From positions 1 through 64,000 of the forward strand of contig NZ_FOFV01000013.1 in assembly GCF_900111005.1 (NCBI RefSeq): a DNA stretch of 64,000 bases. Reading direction: 5' to 3'. Below, piece after piece: positions 34,919 through 42,978 of this stretch. Source of the DNA: Lentzea albida. GTDB lineage: Bacteria; Actinomycetota; Actinomycetes; Mycobacteriales; Pseudonocardiaceae. Made by a program: the position numbers and the translations under genes. The first letter of the stretch is position 1, and each line of letters begins with the position of its first letter. The notes under the pieces were generated by a model. That model saw only the letters and a list, made by a program, of their open reading frames with translations, ran no database searches and was not told where the DNA came from.

Positions 34919-34974
34919 ACTCCCCTGAGTAGTCAAGGGGGAGAGCATCACTGCAAACAGTGAACTTTGGGACT
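34919..34974. promoter_or_regulatory. regulatory cluster upstream of the sensor kinase, with a DosR-like half-site
   Basis: Within 56 bases lie a near-palindrome CTCCCCTGAGTAGTCAAGG around 34919-34943, TCACTG(CAAA)CAGTGA at 34948-34963 and TTTGGGACT at 34966-34974. The last matches the left half of the mycobacterial DosR box (TTxGGGACT...). TTGACT on the minus strand (34931-34936) could be the kinase -35 box. Together they suggest control by the encoded response regulator. Confidence 0.45.
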
Positions 34975-35120
34975 ACTGAGAGTAGAGGGATGTCTTGTTC
35001 GGAGGGTGGCGGGACCGGTTTGGACGAGCTGGTCCGCGTGGCCTGTTCGCGTGGGCCGGTCTGCGTCGGCGATGTCGAGCCGGGTCATGTGGCTTCACCG
35101 TCGACAGCAGGTGTGTCGGC

Positions 35121-35729
35121 TCAGTGCAGGCCGACGCTGAACCCCTCGTCGATCACCCCGCGGTAGATCTGCGGCGCGAACGTCCGCAGCCCGTGGTCGA
35201 TCGGCCCGATGAACCCGGCCGAGTCCCCGAGCGGCAGCCGGTACCCGTTCTGCACCCGGTGGAACTCCCACAGGGGCTCCATCGTCGGGTGCGCGGGACG
35301 GAACCGCTGCGGATCGCGCGGGTGCAGGTCGACGCGCACCAACGTCCGGCGGACCAGGGCGTCGGCGAGCTGGACCGCGCGTTCCTGGGTTCGGGAGATC
35401 GAGATCGCGCCCAGTTCCTGCCAGGGCACCGCCCACGGCATGCCCTGCGGGTCGTCGAGGCGGATGCCGCCCTGCTCGATGACGAGCTTGCGGGGGCGCG
35501 AGATCGTCTTCCACTTCACCACCGCCATCACGCCGATGCCGGTGAACGCGATGCCGATGACGGCCGCGATGCTGCCGCCGACCGGTTCGCCGTCCATGAA
35601 GGCGGTGACGGCTCCCACCAGGGCGAGGATGCCCAGGGCGCCGGCCACCGTGCCGCCGATCAGGACTTTGCGGGTGTCGCTCTTGCCGAGGTCCAGGACC
35701 ACGGGCTGAGGCGCTCCCCAAGCAGTCAT
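35121..35729 (-). CDS. hypothetical membrane protein with two N-terminal membrane segments
   Basis: A 202-residue protein I cannot name. Two adjacent membrane segments (VLIGGTVAGALGILALVGAVTAF and GSIAAVIGIAFTGIGVMAVV) are followed by a soluble domain resembling a bacterial PH-like fold (PRKLVIEQGGIRLDD, MPWAVPWQELGAISISR, RVDLHPRD). ATG at 35729 overlaps the MeaB stop by 4 bases (ATGA), so it is coupled to meaB translation, although a functional tie to cobalamin metabolism is not evident. Confidence 0.6.
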   Translation of the reverse strand: MTAWGAPQPVVLDLGKSDTRKVLIGGTVAGALGILALVGAVTAFMDGEPVGGSIAAVIGIAFTGIGVMAVVKWKTISRPRKLVIEQGGIRLDDPQGMPWAVPWQELGAISISRTQERAVQLADALVRRTLVRVDLHPRDPQRFRPAHPTMEPLWEFHRVQNGYRLPLGDSAGFIGPIDHGLRTFAPQIYRGVIDEGFSVGLH

Positions 35730-36676
35730 GACCGCAGGTTACCGCTGATCAACAACTCCGCGGCGGCGAACGGGTCGAGCTCGCCGGAGACCACGCGCTT
35801 CGCCAGGTCGTCCACCGGGCCGAAGCGGGTGCGGACCCGTTCCACGGCGATCGCCTCGATCTCGGCGCCCGCGCGGCGCAGGCGGCGTTCGGTGAGTTCG
35901 CCGTGGGTGGTCATCCACTCATGGTGCTCGGCGATCGCCTCCACGACGCGGTCGAGGCCCTCCATCCGCGCGGCCACCGTCTTCACGACCGGTGGGCGCC
36001 AGGCCGGGCCGGAGCGGTCGCGGCGGCCCAGGGAGATCATGTACTTGAGGTCTCGCGCGGTCTGGTCGGCGCCGTCGCGGTCCGCCTTGTTCACGACGAA
36101 GACGTCGGCGATCTCCAGGATGCCCGCCTTGGCGGCCTGGATGCCGTCGCCCATGCCCGGTGCGAGGAGCACGATCGTGGTGTCGGCGAGGGCGACGACC
36201 TCGACCTCGGACTGGCCCACGCCGACCGTTTCCACGAGGACCACGTCGAAGCCGGCGGCGTCGAGCACGCGCAACGCCTGCGGGGTCGCCCAGGACAGGC
36301 CGCCGAGGTGGCCGCGGGTGGCCATCGAGCGGATGAAGACGCCGGGGTCGGTGGCGTGGTCGCCCATGCGGACGCGGTCGCCCAGCAGTGCGCCGCCGGA
36401 GAACGGGCTGGACGGGTCGACGGCGATGACCGCGACGCGCTTGCCCTGCTCGCGGTAGGCGCGCACCAGGGCGTTGGTGGAGGTCGACTTGCCGACGCCG
36501 GGCGCGCCGGTCAGGCCGATGACCTGGGCGTTTCCCGTGTGGGGCGCGAGTGCCGCCGCCACCTCGGGCAGCGCGGAGCTCGACTGTTCCACCAGGGAGA
36601 TCAGCCTGGCGACCGCGCGCGGCTCGCCGTCACGCGCGCGGTCGACCAGTCCTGTTACGTCAACAGCTGTGCCCAC
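35726..36676 (-). CDS. meaB: methylmalonyl-CoA mutase-associated GTPase
   Basis: MeaB is a G3E GTPase that loads and protects adenosylcobalamin in methylmalonyl-CoA mutase or the related ethylmalonyl-CoA mutase. The 316-residue protein has Walker A GLTGAPGVGKSTSTNALV, the Mg site AVDPSSPFSGGALLGDRVRM, VETVGVGQSEVEV and the base-recognition motif NKADRDGA. The C-terminal AKRVVSGELDPFAAAE is typical. The start is GTG at 36676, 9 bases after the thiolase stop, so thiolase, meaB and the membrane protein form one unit. The mutase itself is not in the window. Confidence 0.93.
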   Translation of the reverse strand: MGTAVDVTGLVDRARDGEPRAVARLISLVEQSSSALPEVAAALAPHTGNAQVIGLTGAPGVGKSTSTNALVRAYREQGKRVAVIAVDPSSPFSGGALLGDRVRMGDHATDPGVFIRSMATRGHLGGLSWATPQALRVLDAAGFDVVLVETVGVGQSEVEVVALADTTIVLLAPGMGDGIQAAKAGILEIADVFVVNKADRDGADQTARDLKYMISLGRRDRSGPAWRPPVVKTVAARMEGLDRVVEAIAEHHEWMTTHGELTERRLRRAGAEIEAIAVERVRTRFGPVDDLAKRVVSGELDPFAAAELLISGNLRS

Positions 36677-36685
36677 AGACGCAGG

Positions 36686-37888
36686 CTAGGCCTTGGCGGG
36701 CACGCGGATGATCAGCGCGTCGCCCTGACCACCACCACCGCACAGCGCCGCGGCACCCACGCCACCGCCGCGCCGCTGCAGCTCGAGAGCGAGGTGCAGG
36801 GCGATGCGGGCGCCGGACATGCCGATCGGGTGGCCCAGCGCGATGGCGCCGCCGTTGACGTTGACCTTGTCCTCGGAGATCCCGAGCTGACGGGTGGAGA
36901 CGATGCCGACCGCCGCGAACGCCTCGTTGATCTCGATGAGGTCCAGGGAGGCGGGGTCGATGCCCTCCTTGGCGCACGCGGCCTTGATGGCGTTGGACGG
37001 CTGCTCGTGCAGCGAGGCGTCCGGGCCCGCGACGACGCCGTGGGCGCCGATCTCCGCGATCCACTCAAGGCCCAGTTCCTCGGCCTTCGCCTTGCTCATC
37101 ACGACCACGGCCGCCGCGCCGTCGGAGATCTGCGACGCCGAGCCCGCGGTGATGGTGCCGTCCGCCGCGAAAGCCGGGCGCAGCTTGCCGAGCGTGTCGA
37201 CGGTCGTGTCGCCGCGCACGCCCTCGTCGGTGGCGAACTGGATCGGGTCGCCCTTGCGCTGCGGGATGGAGACCGGCGCGATCTCGGCGTCGAAGACACC
37301 GTTCTCGGCGGCCTTCGCGGCGAGCTGGTGCGAGCGCGCGGAGAACGCGTCCTGCTCCTCGCGCGTGACGCCGTAGCGCTCGTTGTACTTCTCCGTCGAG
37401 ACGCCCATCGCGACCTGGTCGAACGCGCAGAACAGACCGTCGTGCGCCATGTGGTCGACCATCGTCACGTCGCCGTACTTGAACCCGCCGCGCGTCTTCG
37501 GCAGCAGGTGCGGCGCCTGGGTCATCGACTCCTGGCCACCGGCCACGACGACGTCGAACTCGCCGGCGCGGATCAGCTGGTCGGCCAGCGCGATCGCGTC
37601 GATGCCGGACAGGCAGACCTTGTTGATGGTGAGCGCCGGCACGTTCATCGGGATGCCCGCGGCCACCGCGGCCTGGCGGGCGGGGATCTGGCCCGCGCCG
37701 GCGGTGAGGACCTGACCCATGATCACGTACTGCACCTGTTCGGGGGCGACGCCCGCGCGTTCCAGTGCCGCCTTGATCGCGACGCCACCCAGCTGGGCGC
37801 CCGAGAAGTCCTTGAGCGATCCCAGCAGTCGGCCCATCGGGGTGCGCGCCCCGGCGACGATCACGGAACCGGACACAACTGCCTCCAT
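36686..37888 (-). CDS. acetyl-CoA acetyltransferase (thiolase)
   Basis: Condenses two acetyl-CoA to acetoacetyl-CoA, or runs in reverse in beta-oxidation. The 400-residue enzyme has the nucleophile Cys92 (NKVCLSG), His353 (GGAIALGHPIGMSG) and Cys383 (ALCGGGGQG), a full thiolase II set. It starts at ATG 37888 and faces the methylmalonyl-CoA epimerase across a 113-base divergent promoter. With ccr, mce and meaB close by, a biosynthetic role at the head of the ethylmalonyl-CoA pathway is likely. Confidence 0.93.
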   Translation of the reverse strand: MEAVVSGSVIVAGARTPMGRLLGSLKDFSGAQLGGVAIKAALERAGVAPEQVQYVIMGQVLTAGAGQIPARQAAVAAGIPMNVPALTINKVCLSGIDAIALADQLIRAGEFDVVVAGGQESMTQAPHLLPKTRGGFKYGDVTMVDHMAHDGLFCAFDQVAMGVSTEKYNERYGVTREEQDAFSARSHQLAAKAAENGVFDAEIAPVSIPQRKGDPIQFATDEGVRGDTTVDTLGKLRPAFAADGTITAGSASQISDGAAAVVVMSKAKAEELGLEWIAEIGAHGVVAGPDASLHEQPSNAIKAACAKEGIDPASLDLIEINEAFAAVGIVSTRQLGISEDKVNVNGGAIALGHPIGMSGARIALHLALELQRRGGGVGAAALCGGGGQGDALIIRVPAKA

Positions 37889-37898
37889 TGGAAGAGCG

Positions 37899-37908
37899 AA
37901 CGGTCGTT
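37899..37908. promoter_or_regulatory. TetR-type operator candidate
   Basis: AACGGTCGTT (arms AACG/CGTT) lies 10 bases upstream of the thiolase start. Palindromes of this kind are bound by TetR repressors of acyl-CoA genes in actinobacteria. A TetR gene sits at 38411-38980. Confidence 0.45.
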
Positions 37909-37930
37909 AACAAGGAACCATACCGGCGGC

Positions 37931-37942
37931 TACCGTGCGGTA
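37931..37942. promoter_or_regulatory. second palindrome in the thiolase-mce promoter
   Basis: TACCGTGCGGTA has 5-base arms TACCG/CGGTA. It lies midway between the divergent starts, 60 bases before the mce ATG. Confidence 0.4.
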
Positions 37943-38001
37943 ATCGTGTGAGACCCCGCACAGGAGCACCTGCACCGATCACGTGGATACCCTCACGGAC
38001 C

Positions 38002-38451
38002 ATGAACGCAGAACTCACTCGATTCGTGACCGCGATCGACCACGTCGGCATCGCGGTGCCTGACCTCGACGTGGCCATCGCGTTCTACCGCGACAACTTC
38101 GGCCTCGAGGTGGCCCACGAGGAGGTCAACGAGGAGCAGGGCGTGCGCGAGGCGATGCTGCACGCGCCCGGCGACCACGGCGGCACCGCGATCCAGCTGC
38201 TCGCGCCGCTGAACGAGGACTCGACGATCGCCAAGTTCATCGGCCGCTCCGGCCCCGGCCTGCAGCAGCTCGCCTACCGGGTGTCCGATGTGGACGCCGC
38301 GGCGGACGCGCTGCGGGCGAAGGGCCTGCGCCTGCTCTACGACGCGGCCAAGCGCGGCACGTCCGACAGCAGGGTGAACTTCGTGCACCCCAAGGACGCG
38401 GGAGGCGTGCTCATCGAGCTGGTCGAGCCTGCGGCTGCCCCAGCGCACTAG
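38002..38451 (+). CDS. mce: methylmalonyl-CoA epimerase
   Basis: Interconverts (2R)- and (2S)-methylmalonyl-CoA, or ethylmalonyl-CoA in the EMC pathway. The 149-residue protein is a tandem of two beta-alpha-beta-beta-beta units of the vicinal oxygen chelate fold. The first metal ligand is His14 (IDHVGIAVPD), the segment LQQLAYRVSDVDAA is typical of the actinobacterial epimerases, and the last ligand is the Glu in VLIELVEP. ATG at 38002; the 3' end overlaps the convergent TetR gene by 41 bases. Confidence 0.92.
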   Translation: MNAELTRFVTAIDHVGIAVPDLDVAIAFYRDNFGLEVAHEEVNEEQGVREAMLHAPGDHGGTAIQLLAPLNEDSTIAKFIGRSGPGLQQLAYRVSDVDAAADALRAKGLRLLYDAAKRGTSDSRVNFVHPKDAGGVLIELVEPAAAPAH

Positions 38452-38980
38452 CCACGAACGCCAGTTCGCGGTCGATCGGGTCGTCCTCGTCGCTGTGCCG
38501 CGCCACCGAGTGCCGGTAGCTCACGGCCAGCGCGAGGAGGGCCGCGGCCGCCTCGACGTCCTTGATCGCGACGGCGGCACCGCCCGCGGCCAGGATGACC
38601 TGCTTGATCTGCGCGGCCACGTTGTCGTAGCGCGCCCTCACCGCGTCGCGGACGGCCGAATGCGTGTCCGCCTCGCGCCACAACAGGTGCGAGAGCAGCG
38701 GTGACGCGTTCAAGCGCGCGTCGAGCGCGGCGACGAGCCTCCTGAGCGACTCCGCGATGTCGCCCGCGACGACGACCCGGCGGTGGTCGACCGTGCTGTC
38801 CGGCAGGCGCGCGACCAGGGCGGCGAGCAGGTCCTGCTTGCGGTTGAAGTAGTAGTGCACCAGGCCCTTGGGCACGCCGGCGCGTTCGGCGATCCGCGAG
38901 GTCGGGGTGGCGTCGAAGCCTCCGTCGGCGAACAGCTCCTCGGCCGCGGCCAGGATGCGCTCCTTGGCCGAATCCTCCAC
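38411..38980 (-). CDS. TetR family transcriptional regulator
   Basis: A 189-residue repressor. GTG at 38980 is chosen for its GGAGG site 6 bases upstream; the longer frame covers non-coding sequence. The HTH lies at residues 5-50 (AKERILAAAEELFADGGFDATPTSRIAERAGVPKGLVHYYF region, with F-RKQDLL after it). The C-terminal ligand domain is helical. It is convergent to mce and near the AACGGTCGTT and TACCGTGCGGTA palindromes, so it may control the thiolase/mce pair in response to an acyl-CoA. Confidence 0.88.
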   Translation of the reverse strand: MEDSAKERILAAAEELFADGGFDATPTSRIAERAGVPKGLVHYYFNRKQDLLAALVARLPDSTVDHRRVVVAGDIAESLRRLVAALDARLNASPLLSHLLWREADTHSAVRDAVRARYDNVAAQIKQVILAAGGAAVAIKDVEAAAALLALAVSYRHSVARHSDEDDPIDRELAFVASALGQPQARPAR

Positions 38981-39042
38981 GCATCGCCTCCACGGGGTGT
39001 GTGGGCCCGGGAAGCTCTCGGGCCCACAGTTCTGCCTGCTGA

Positions 39043-39402
39043 TCAGTGCGGTTGAGCCGCGGCCGAGTGCGCCGCGTTCGCGGCGGGCATCGCCAGCGCT
39101 CCCGCGGCGATGGTGAGCACACCACCGACCCAGGAGACCCACGAGGCCGCCATCAGGTCGCTGTAGCCCATCACCCACGGAGAGATGAACAGCAGTGCTC
39201 CGAGCACCATCTGCACGTACTCCCCGTAGATCATCGCGGGCCGTGCGAGCTCGACGAGCCCGTCGAGCGCGATGAGCGCGCCGAGCACGATCATCGTCCA
39301 CATGGCCGCGTTCGAGGTGTCCACGACGAGCGGAGACAGCAGCACCAGCACGCCGATAGCCACCTCGGCCCAGTCCTGCCACCTGGTCCACGCCTTGGTC
39401 AT
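39043..39402 (-). CDS. SPW-repeat membrane protein
   Basis: A 119-residue protein with four membrane segments in two repeats, each ending in an SPW-like motif (VLLSPLVVDTSNAAMW and LLFISPWVMGYSDLMAASW). This is the SPW-repeat family, widespread and uncharacterised. ATG at 39402 is preferred since GGAGGTGG precedes it; ATG at 39429 in the same frame would add MSEKEEVVE. The last residues (NAAHSAAAQPH) are soluble. Confidence 0.85.
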   Translation of the reverse strand: MTKAWTRWQDWAEVAIGVLVLLSPLVVDTSNAAMWTMIVLGALIALDGLVELARPAMIYGEYVQMVLGALLFISPWVMGYSDLMAASWVSWVGGVLTIAAGALAMPAANAAHSAAAQPH

Positions 39403-39504
39403 CTCCACCACCTCCTCCTTCTCGGACACCTCCGATCGTCCTCCTTGGTTGGCCGCCCGGTCAACTCTTCCGAGTGGAATCCCTCACAAGCGGGATTCTG
39501 AATC

Positions 39505-39522
39505 GGTTACTCCTGAGTAACC
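39505..39522. promoter_or_regulatory. inverted repeat upstream of ccr
   Basis: GGTTACT (39505-39511) and AGTAACC (39516-39522) form a perfect palindrome with a 4-base spacer, 45 bases before the ccr GTG. The half-site GTTACTCCT recurs on the minus strand at 47213-47221, upstream of the 3-hydroxyacyl-CoA dehydrogenase. Confidence 0.5.
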
Positions 39523-39566
39523 TCCGGCAACCTGCGACTATCCCTCACTAGGGAAGGAATGCCGCC

Positions 39567-40880
39567 GTGCAGAAGATCCTTGACGCGATCCTGGCCGACG
39601 AGCTGGACGCCATCGGTTCCTTGGACGTTCCGGAGAGCTATCGGGGCGTGACCGTGCACGCGGACGAGGCCGACATGTTCTCAGGCCTTGAGACGAGGGA
39701 CAAAGACCCGCGCAAGTCGCTGCACGTCGACGAGGTCGCCACGCCGGAGCTCGGTCCGGGTGAGGCGCTGGTCGCCGTGATGGCCTCCGCGATCAACTAC
39801 AACACCGTGTGGACCTCGATCTTCGAGCCGGTGTCGACGTTCGGGTTCCTGCGGAAGCTGGGCGGCCGCCACGACCTGCCGTACCACGTCGTGGGATCGG
39901 ACCTGGCCGGCGTCGTCGTGCGCGTCGGGCCCGGCGTGACCGCGTGGAAGCCGGGCGACCGGGTCGTGGCGCACTGCCTGGACGTGCCGCTGGAGGCCCC
40001 GGACGGCCACAACGACACGATGCTCGACCCGCAGCAGCGGATCTGGGGCTTCGAGACGAACTTCGGTGGCCTCGCGGACCTCGCGCTGGTGAAGTCGAAC
40101 CAGCTGATGCCGATGCCCAAGCACCTCACGTGGGAGGAGGCGGCGTCGCCGGGTCTCGTGAACTCCACCGCGTACCGGCAGCTCGTGTCGACCAACGGCG
40201 CGAACATGAAGCAGGGCGACACGGTCCTGATCTGGGGCGCGTCCGGCGGCCTCGGTTCGTACGCAACCCAGTTCGCGTTGAACGGCGGCGCCACGCCCAT
40301 CTGCGTCGTCTCCTCGCCCGAGAAGGCGGAGATCGTCCGTTCCATGGGCGCCGAACTGATCATCGACCGCTCGGCCGAGGGCTACAAGTTCTGGAAGAAC
40401 GAGCACGAGCAGGACCCGCGCGAGTGGAAGCGGTTCGGCGCGAAGATCCGCGAGCTGACCGGCGGCGAGGACCCGGACATCGTGTTCGAGCACCCCGGCC
40501 GCGAGACGTTCGGCGCGTCGGTGTTCGTGGCGCGCAAGGGCGGCAAGATCGTGACGTGCGCCTCGACCTCCGGGTACATGCACCAGTACGACAACCGCTA
40601 CCTCTGGATGAACCTCAAGCACATCCTGTCGTCCCACTTCGCGAACTACCGCGAGGCGTGGGAGGCGAACCGGTTGATCGCCAAGGGAAAGATCCACCCG
40701 ACCGTGTCCAAGGTGTACTCAATGGACGAAACGGGCCAGGCGGCGCACGACGTCCACCGCAACGTGCACCAGGGCAAGGTCGGCGTGCTGTGCCTTGCGC
40801 CGGAAGAAGGTCTTGGTGTCCTCGATCACGAACTGCGCGCGAAGCACCTCACAGCTATCAATCGATTCCGGGGTGTGTGA
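39567..40880 (+). CDS. ccr: crotonyl-CoA carboxylase/reductase
   Basis: Carries out NADPH-dependent reductive carboxylation of crotonyl-CoA to ethylmalonyl-CoA, giving extender units for polyketides and the ethylmalonyl-CoA pathway. The 437-residue protein is a medium-chain reductase: N-terminal ILADELDAIGSLDVPESYRGVTVH, the family-specific HDLPYHVVGSDLAGVV, nucleotide-binding GASGGLGSYATQFAL, and NRYLWMNLKHILSSHFANY. The start is GTG at 39567 after a purine-rich GGGAAGGAA. Presence of ccr identifies the nearby thiolase, mce and meaB as parts of the same pathway. Confidence 0.95.
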   Translation: MQKILDAILADELDAIGSLDVPESYRGVTVHADEADMFSGLETRDKDPRKSLHVDEVATPELGPGEALVAVMASAINYNTVWTSIFEPVSTFGFLRKLGGRHDLPYHVVGSDLAGVVVRVGPGVTAWKPGDRVVAHCLDVPLEAPDGHNDTMLDPQQRIWGFETNFGGLADLALVKSNQLMPMPKHLTWEEAASPGLVNSTAYRQLVSTNGANMKQGDTVLIWGASGGLGSYATQFALNGGATPICVVSSPEKAEIVRSMGAELIIDRSAEGYKFWKNEHEQDPREWKRFGAKIRELTGGEDPDIVFEHPGRETFGASVFVARKGGKIVTCASTSGYMHQYDNRYLWMNLKHILSSHFANYREAWEANRLIAKGKIHPTVSKVYSMDETGQAAHDVHRNVHQGKVGVLCLAPEEGLGVLDHELRAKHLTAINRFRGV

Positions 40881-40891
40881 CCTTCCGGGGT

Positions 40892-40905
40892 TACCCGAAC
40901 GGGTA
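40892..40905. promoter_or_regulatory. palindrome upstream of the coiled-coil protein gene
   Basis: TACCCGAACGGGTA has 6-base perfect arms around AA. It lies 12 bases before the ATG at 40917, over the probable ribosome site or a leaderless promoter. Confidence 0.4.
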
Positions 40906-40916
40906 GCGTGAGGGGC

Positions 40917-42323
40917 ATGGGCCTCGCCGACGACCGTGACCTCGTCCCACTGGGATCCGGCTTCGACATCGTCAAGCGCGGTTATGACCGCGCCCAGGTC
41001 GAGGATCATCTCGAACGCCTCGACTCGGACCTGCGGCTGCTGGCCGCGGACCGCGATGCCGCCGTGTCCCAGACGTCCGACCTGGCGCGCCAGCTGGAAG
41101 CCGCGCGCTCGGAGATGACCGAGCTGCGCAACCAGGTGGAGCGCCTGTCGCTGCCGCCGACGACGCTGGAGGGGCTCTCCGAGCGCCTCCAGCGCATGCT
41201 GCGGCTGGCCCAGGACGAGGCGAACGAGATCAAGGCGCGCGCCGAGGCCGAGGGCGGGCACATCCGCGCCAAGGCGGAAGCCGACGCGGGCGTGCTGCGC
41301 CAGCGCTACGAGAAGCTGATCGCCGAGCTGGACGAACGCCGCGCCGCGATGGAGGCCGAGCACAAGGGCGTCCTCGAAACGGCGCGCAACGAGGCGGAGA
41401 AGATCGTCTCGGAGGCGGAGTCCGCCGCCCGCAAGATCGCCGACGAGTCCGAGCAGCGCCGCATCACCGTCGAAGAGGACTTCGAGATCGCGATGGCGGC
41501 CCGCAGGTCCGAGGCCATGGCCACGCTCGCCACCCAGGAGGCCACCTCGAAGGGCGAGGCCGACCGCCGCGTCCGCGAGGCGGCCGAGGAGGCGGCCCGC
41601 GTCCGCGCGGCCATCGCCCAGGAGCAGGCCGCCTCGAAGGCCGACGCCGAGCGCCGGATCCGCGAGGCCACCGAAGAGGCGAACCGCCGCCGCCACGACT
41701 CGGTCACCGAGGCCACCGCCCGCATCCAGGAGGCGACCGAGGAGTCGAACCGCCGCGTGCGCGAGGCCACCGAGGAGGCCAACCGCCGCACCACCGCCGC
41801 CACCCAGCGCGTCGAACAGCTCCGCAACCTGCGCAACCGCCTGTCGCACCAGCTCCACAACGTGCGGACGGCGCTGCAGGAGGTCGTGCCGCTGCTCGAC
41901 CCTGTGGAGGAGGAGAAGCCGTCGGCTCCCACCCAGGGTGGGCCCGCGCAGGGCGCTCCTGCCCAGGGCGCTCCTGCCCAGGGTGCTCCGGCGCAGGGCG
42001 GTCAGGTTCAGGGTGCTCCGGCGCAGGGCGCTTCGGTTCAGCCCCAGCCCGCGCAGCCCCAGCCCGCGCAGGCCAAGGCCGCACCGGCCCAGGCCGCACC
42101 GCAGGCACCGGCTCCCCAGGCACCTGCCGCCTCGCCCCAGGCACAACCGCAGGCTCCCGCGGCCACTCCGGCACAGCAACCTGCTCCGGCGCAGCAGGCC
42201 GCCCAGGCTCAGGCCAAGCCACAGGCTCCCGCCACCCCGAACAAGCCGGCGCAGCCCCAGGCGGCGCAGCTCGACGGCCCCACGGCCAAGCTCACGCGCC
42301 CGCAGCCGGCCAAGAAGTCCTGA
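40917..42323 (+). CDS. DivIVA-domain coiled-coil protein
   Basis: A 468-residue cytoplasmic coiled-coil protein. Residues 13-60 resemble the DivIVA membrane-curvature domain (FDIVKRGYDRAQVEDHLERLDSDL region, G-D-xQV-xxL). A long coiled coil spans about 60-325, with repeated REATEEANRR units from about 240 to 300. The last 140 residues are disordered, built of GAPAQ, PQPAQ and QAPA repeats, ending in LTRPQPAKKS. Similar proteins (FilP, Scy, Wag31 relatives) organise polar growth and the cytoskeleton in filamentous actinomycetes. ATG at 40917 preferred over GTG 40908. A terminator follows. Confidence 0.82.
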   Translation: MGLADDRDLVPLGSGFDIVKRGYDRAQVEDHLERLDSDLRLLAADRDAAVSQTSDLARQLEAARSEMTELRNQVERLSLPPTTLEGLSERLQRMLRLAQDEANEIKARAEAEGGHIRAKAEADAGVLRQRYEKLIAELDERRAAMEAEHKGVLETARNEAEKIVSEAESAARKIADESEQRRITVEEDFEIAMAARRSEAMATLATQEATSKGEADRRVREAAEEAARVRAAIAQEQAASKADAERRIREATEEANRRRHDSVTEATARIQEATEESNRRVREATEEANRRTTAATQRVEQLRNLRNRLSHQLHNVRTALQEVVPLLDPVEEEKPSAPTQGGPAQGAPAQGAPAQGAPAQGGQVQGAPAQGASVQPQPAQPQPAQAKAAPAQAAPQAPAPQAPAASPQAQPQAPAATPAQQPAPAQQAAQAQAKPQAPATPNKPAQPQAAQLDGPTAKLTRPQPAKKS

Positions 42324-42339
42324 CGCCGCAGGCTCACGC

Positions 42340-42366
42340 AGGGGTCCCCCGCCCAGGGGGACCCCT
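42340..42366. terminator. terminator between convergent genes
   Basis: AGGGGTCCCCC (42340-42350) and GGGGGACCCCT (42356-42366) form a perfect 11-bp stem with loop GCCCA. An A/T-rich stretch (GATTTCAATT) follows on the plus strand. It lies between the coiled-coil gene and the convergent phosphatase gene. Confidence 0.85.
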
Positions 42367-42428
42367 GATTTCAATTATCCCAGCCGGCACCGACAATTCC
42401 GCGTCGCCGCAGGTCAGCACCCTGCAGG

Positions 42429-42959
42429 TCAGCGCGTGACCTCGTAGACGGCCGGCATCGGCATCGCGCGGCACGACTCCCAGTCCGCGCGGTGCCCGGC
42501 CGCGATCAGCGCACGCGACAGGAACGTCCCGTGCGACCCCACCAGCACGGTCGCGTCCGGGTACTCCACAGCCATGCGCGCCAACGCTTTCCCGGCTCGC
42601 ACCGTCAACGCGTCGAGGCTCTCCCCCGCCCCGTGCGCCGAATCGGGACGAGCCCAGCTCCGCGCGTACGACGACTCCCAGTCTGCGCTCGGCAGCAGCC
42701 CGGACTCCCACTCCCGCAGCTCGGGCCACGTCGTCACGGCGAGCCCCAGCGCGTCCGCGGCCGGTCGCACGGTCTGCACCGCGCGCAGCTGCGGACTCGA
42801 CAGCACCGCCGCAGGCTCGTACGCGACGAGCCGCGAGACCAGAGCCTCCGCCTGCTCCAGGCCCAGAGCGCTCAGCGGGCGCCGGTCGTCGTCGGGCACG
42901 CCGAGGCGCGGCGGCACGGACTGCGCGTGGCGCACCAATACGATTCGCGTGGTCACCAC
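42429..42959 (-). CDS. histidine phosphatase family protein
   Basis: About 176 residues, a phosphoglycerate-mutase-like phosphatase. The catalytic RHA motif is in VLVRHAQSVPP near residue 9, followed by RPLSALGLEQAEALVSRL and the substrate-binding SSPQLRAVQT. The second catalytic His is in VLVGSHGTFLSRAL. GTG at 42959 or the adjacent GTG at 42956 gives the start; longer frames run into the divergent GNAT gene. The substrate is unknown. Confidence 0.88.
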   Translation of the reverse strand: MVTTRIVLVRHAQSVPPRLGVPDDDRRPLSALGLEQAEALVSRLVAYEPAAVLSSPQLRAVQTVRPAADALGLAVTTWPELREWESGLLPSADWESSYARSWARPDSAHGAGESLDALTVRAGKALARMAVEYPDATVLVGSHGTFLSRALIAAGHRADWESCRAMPMPAVYEVTR

Positions 42960-42978
42960 ACCATCTTGGGGGAACAGG

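Noticed and set aside
34960..35166. 68-codon frame downstream of the DosR-like half-site
   Set aside because: No ribosome site, no recognisable motif, and it overlaps the convergent end of the membrane protein gene.
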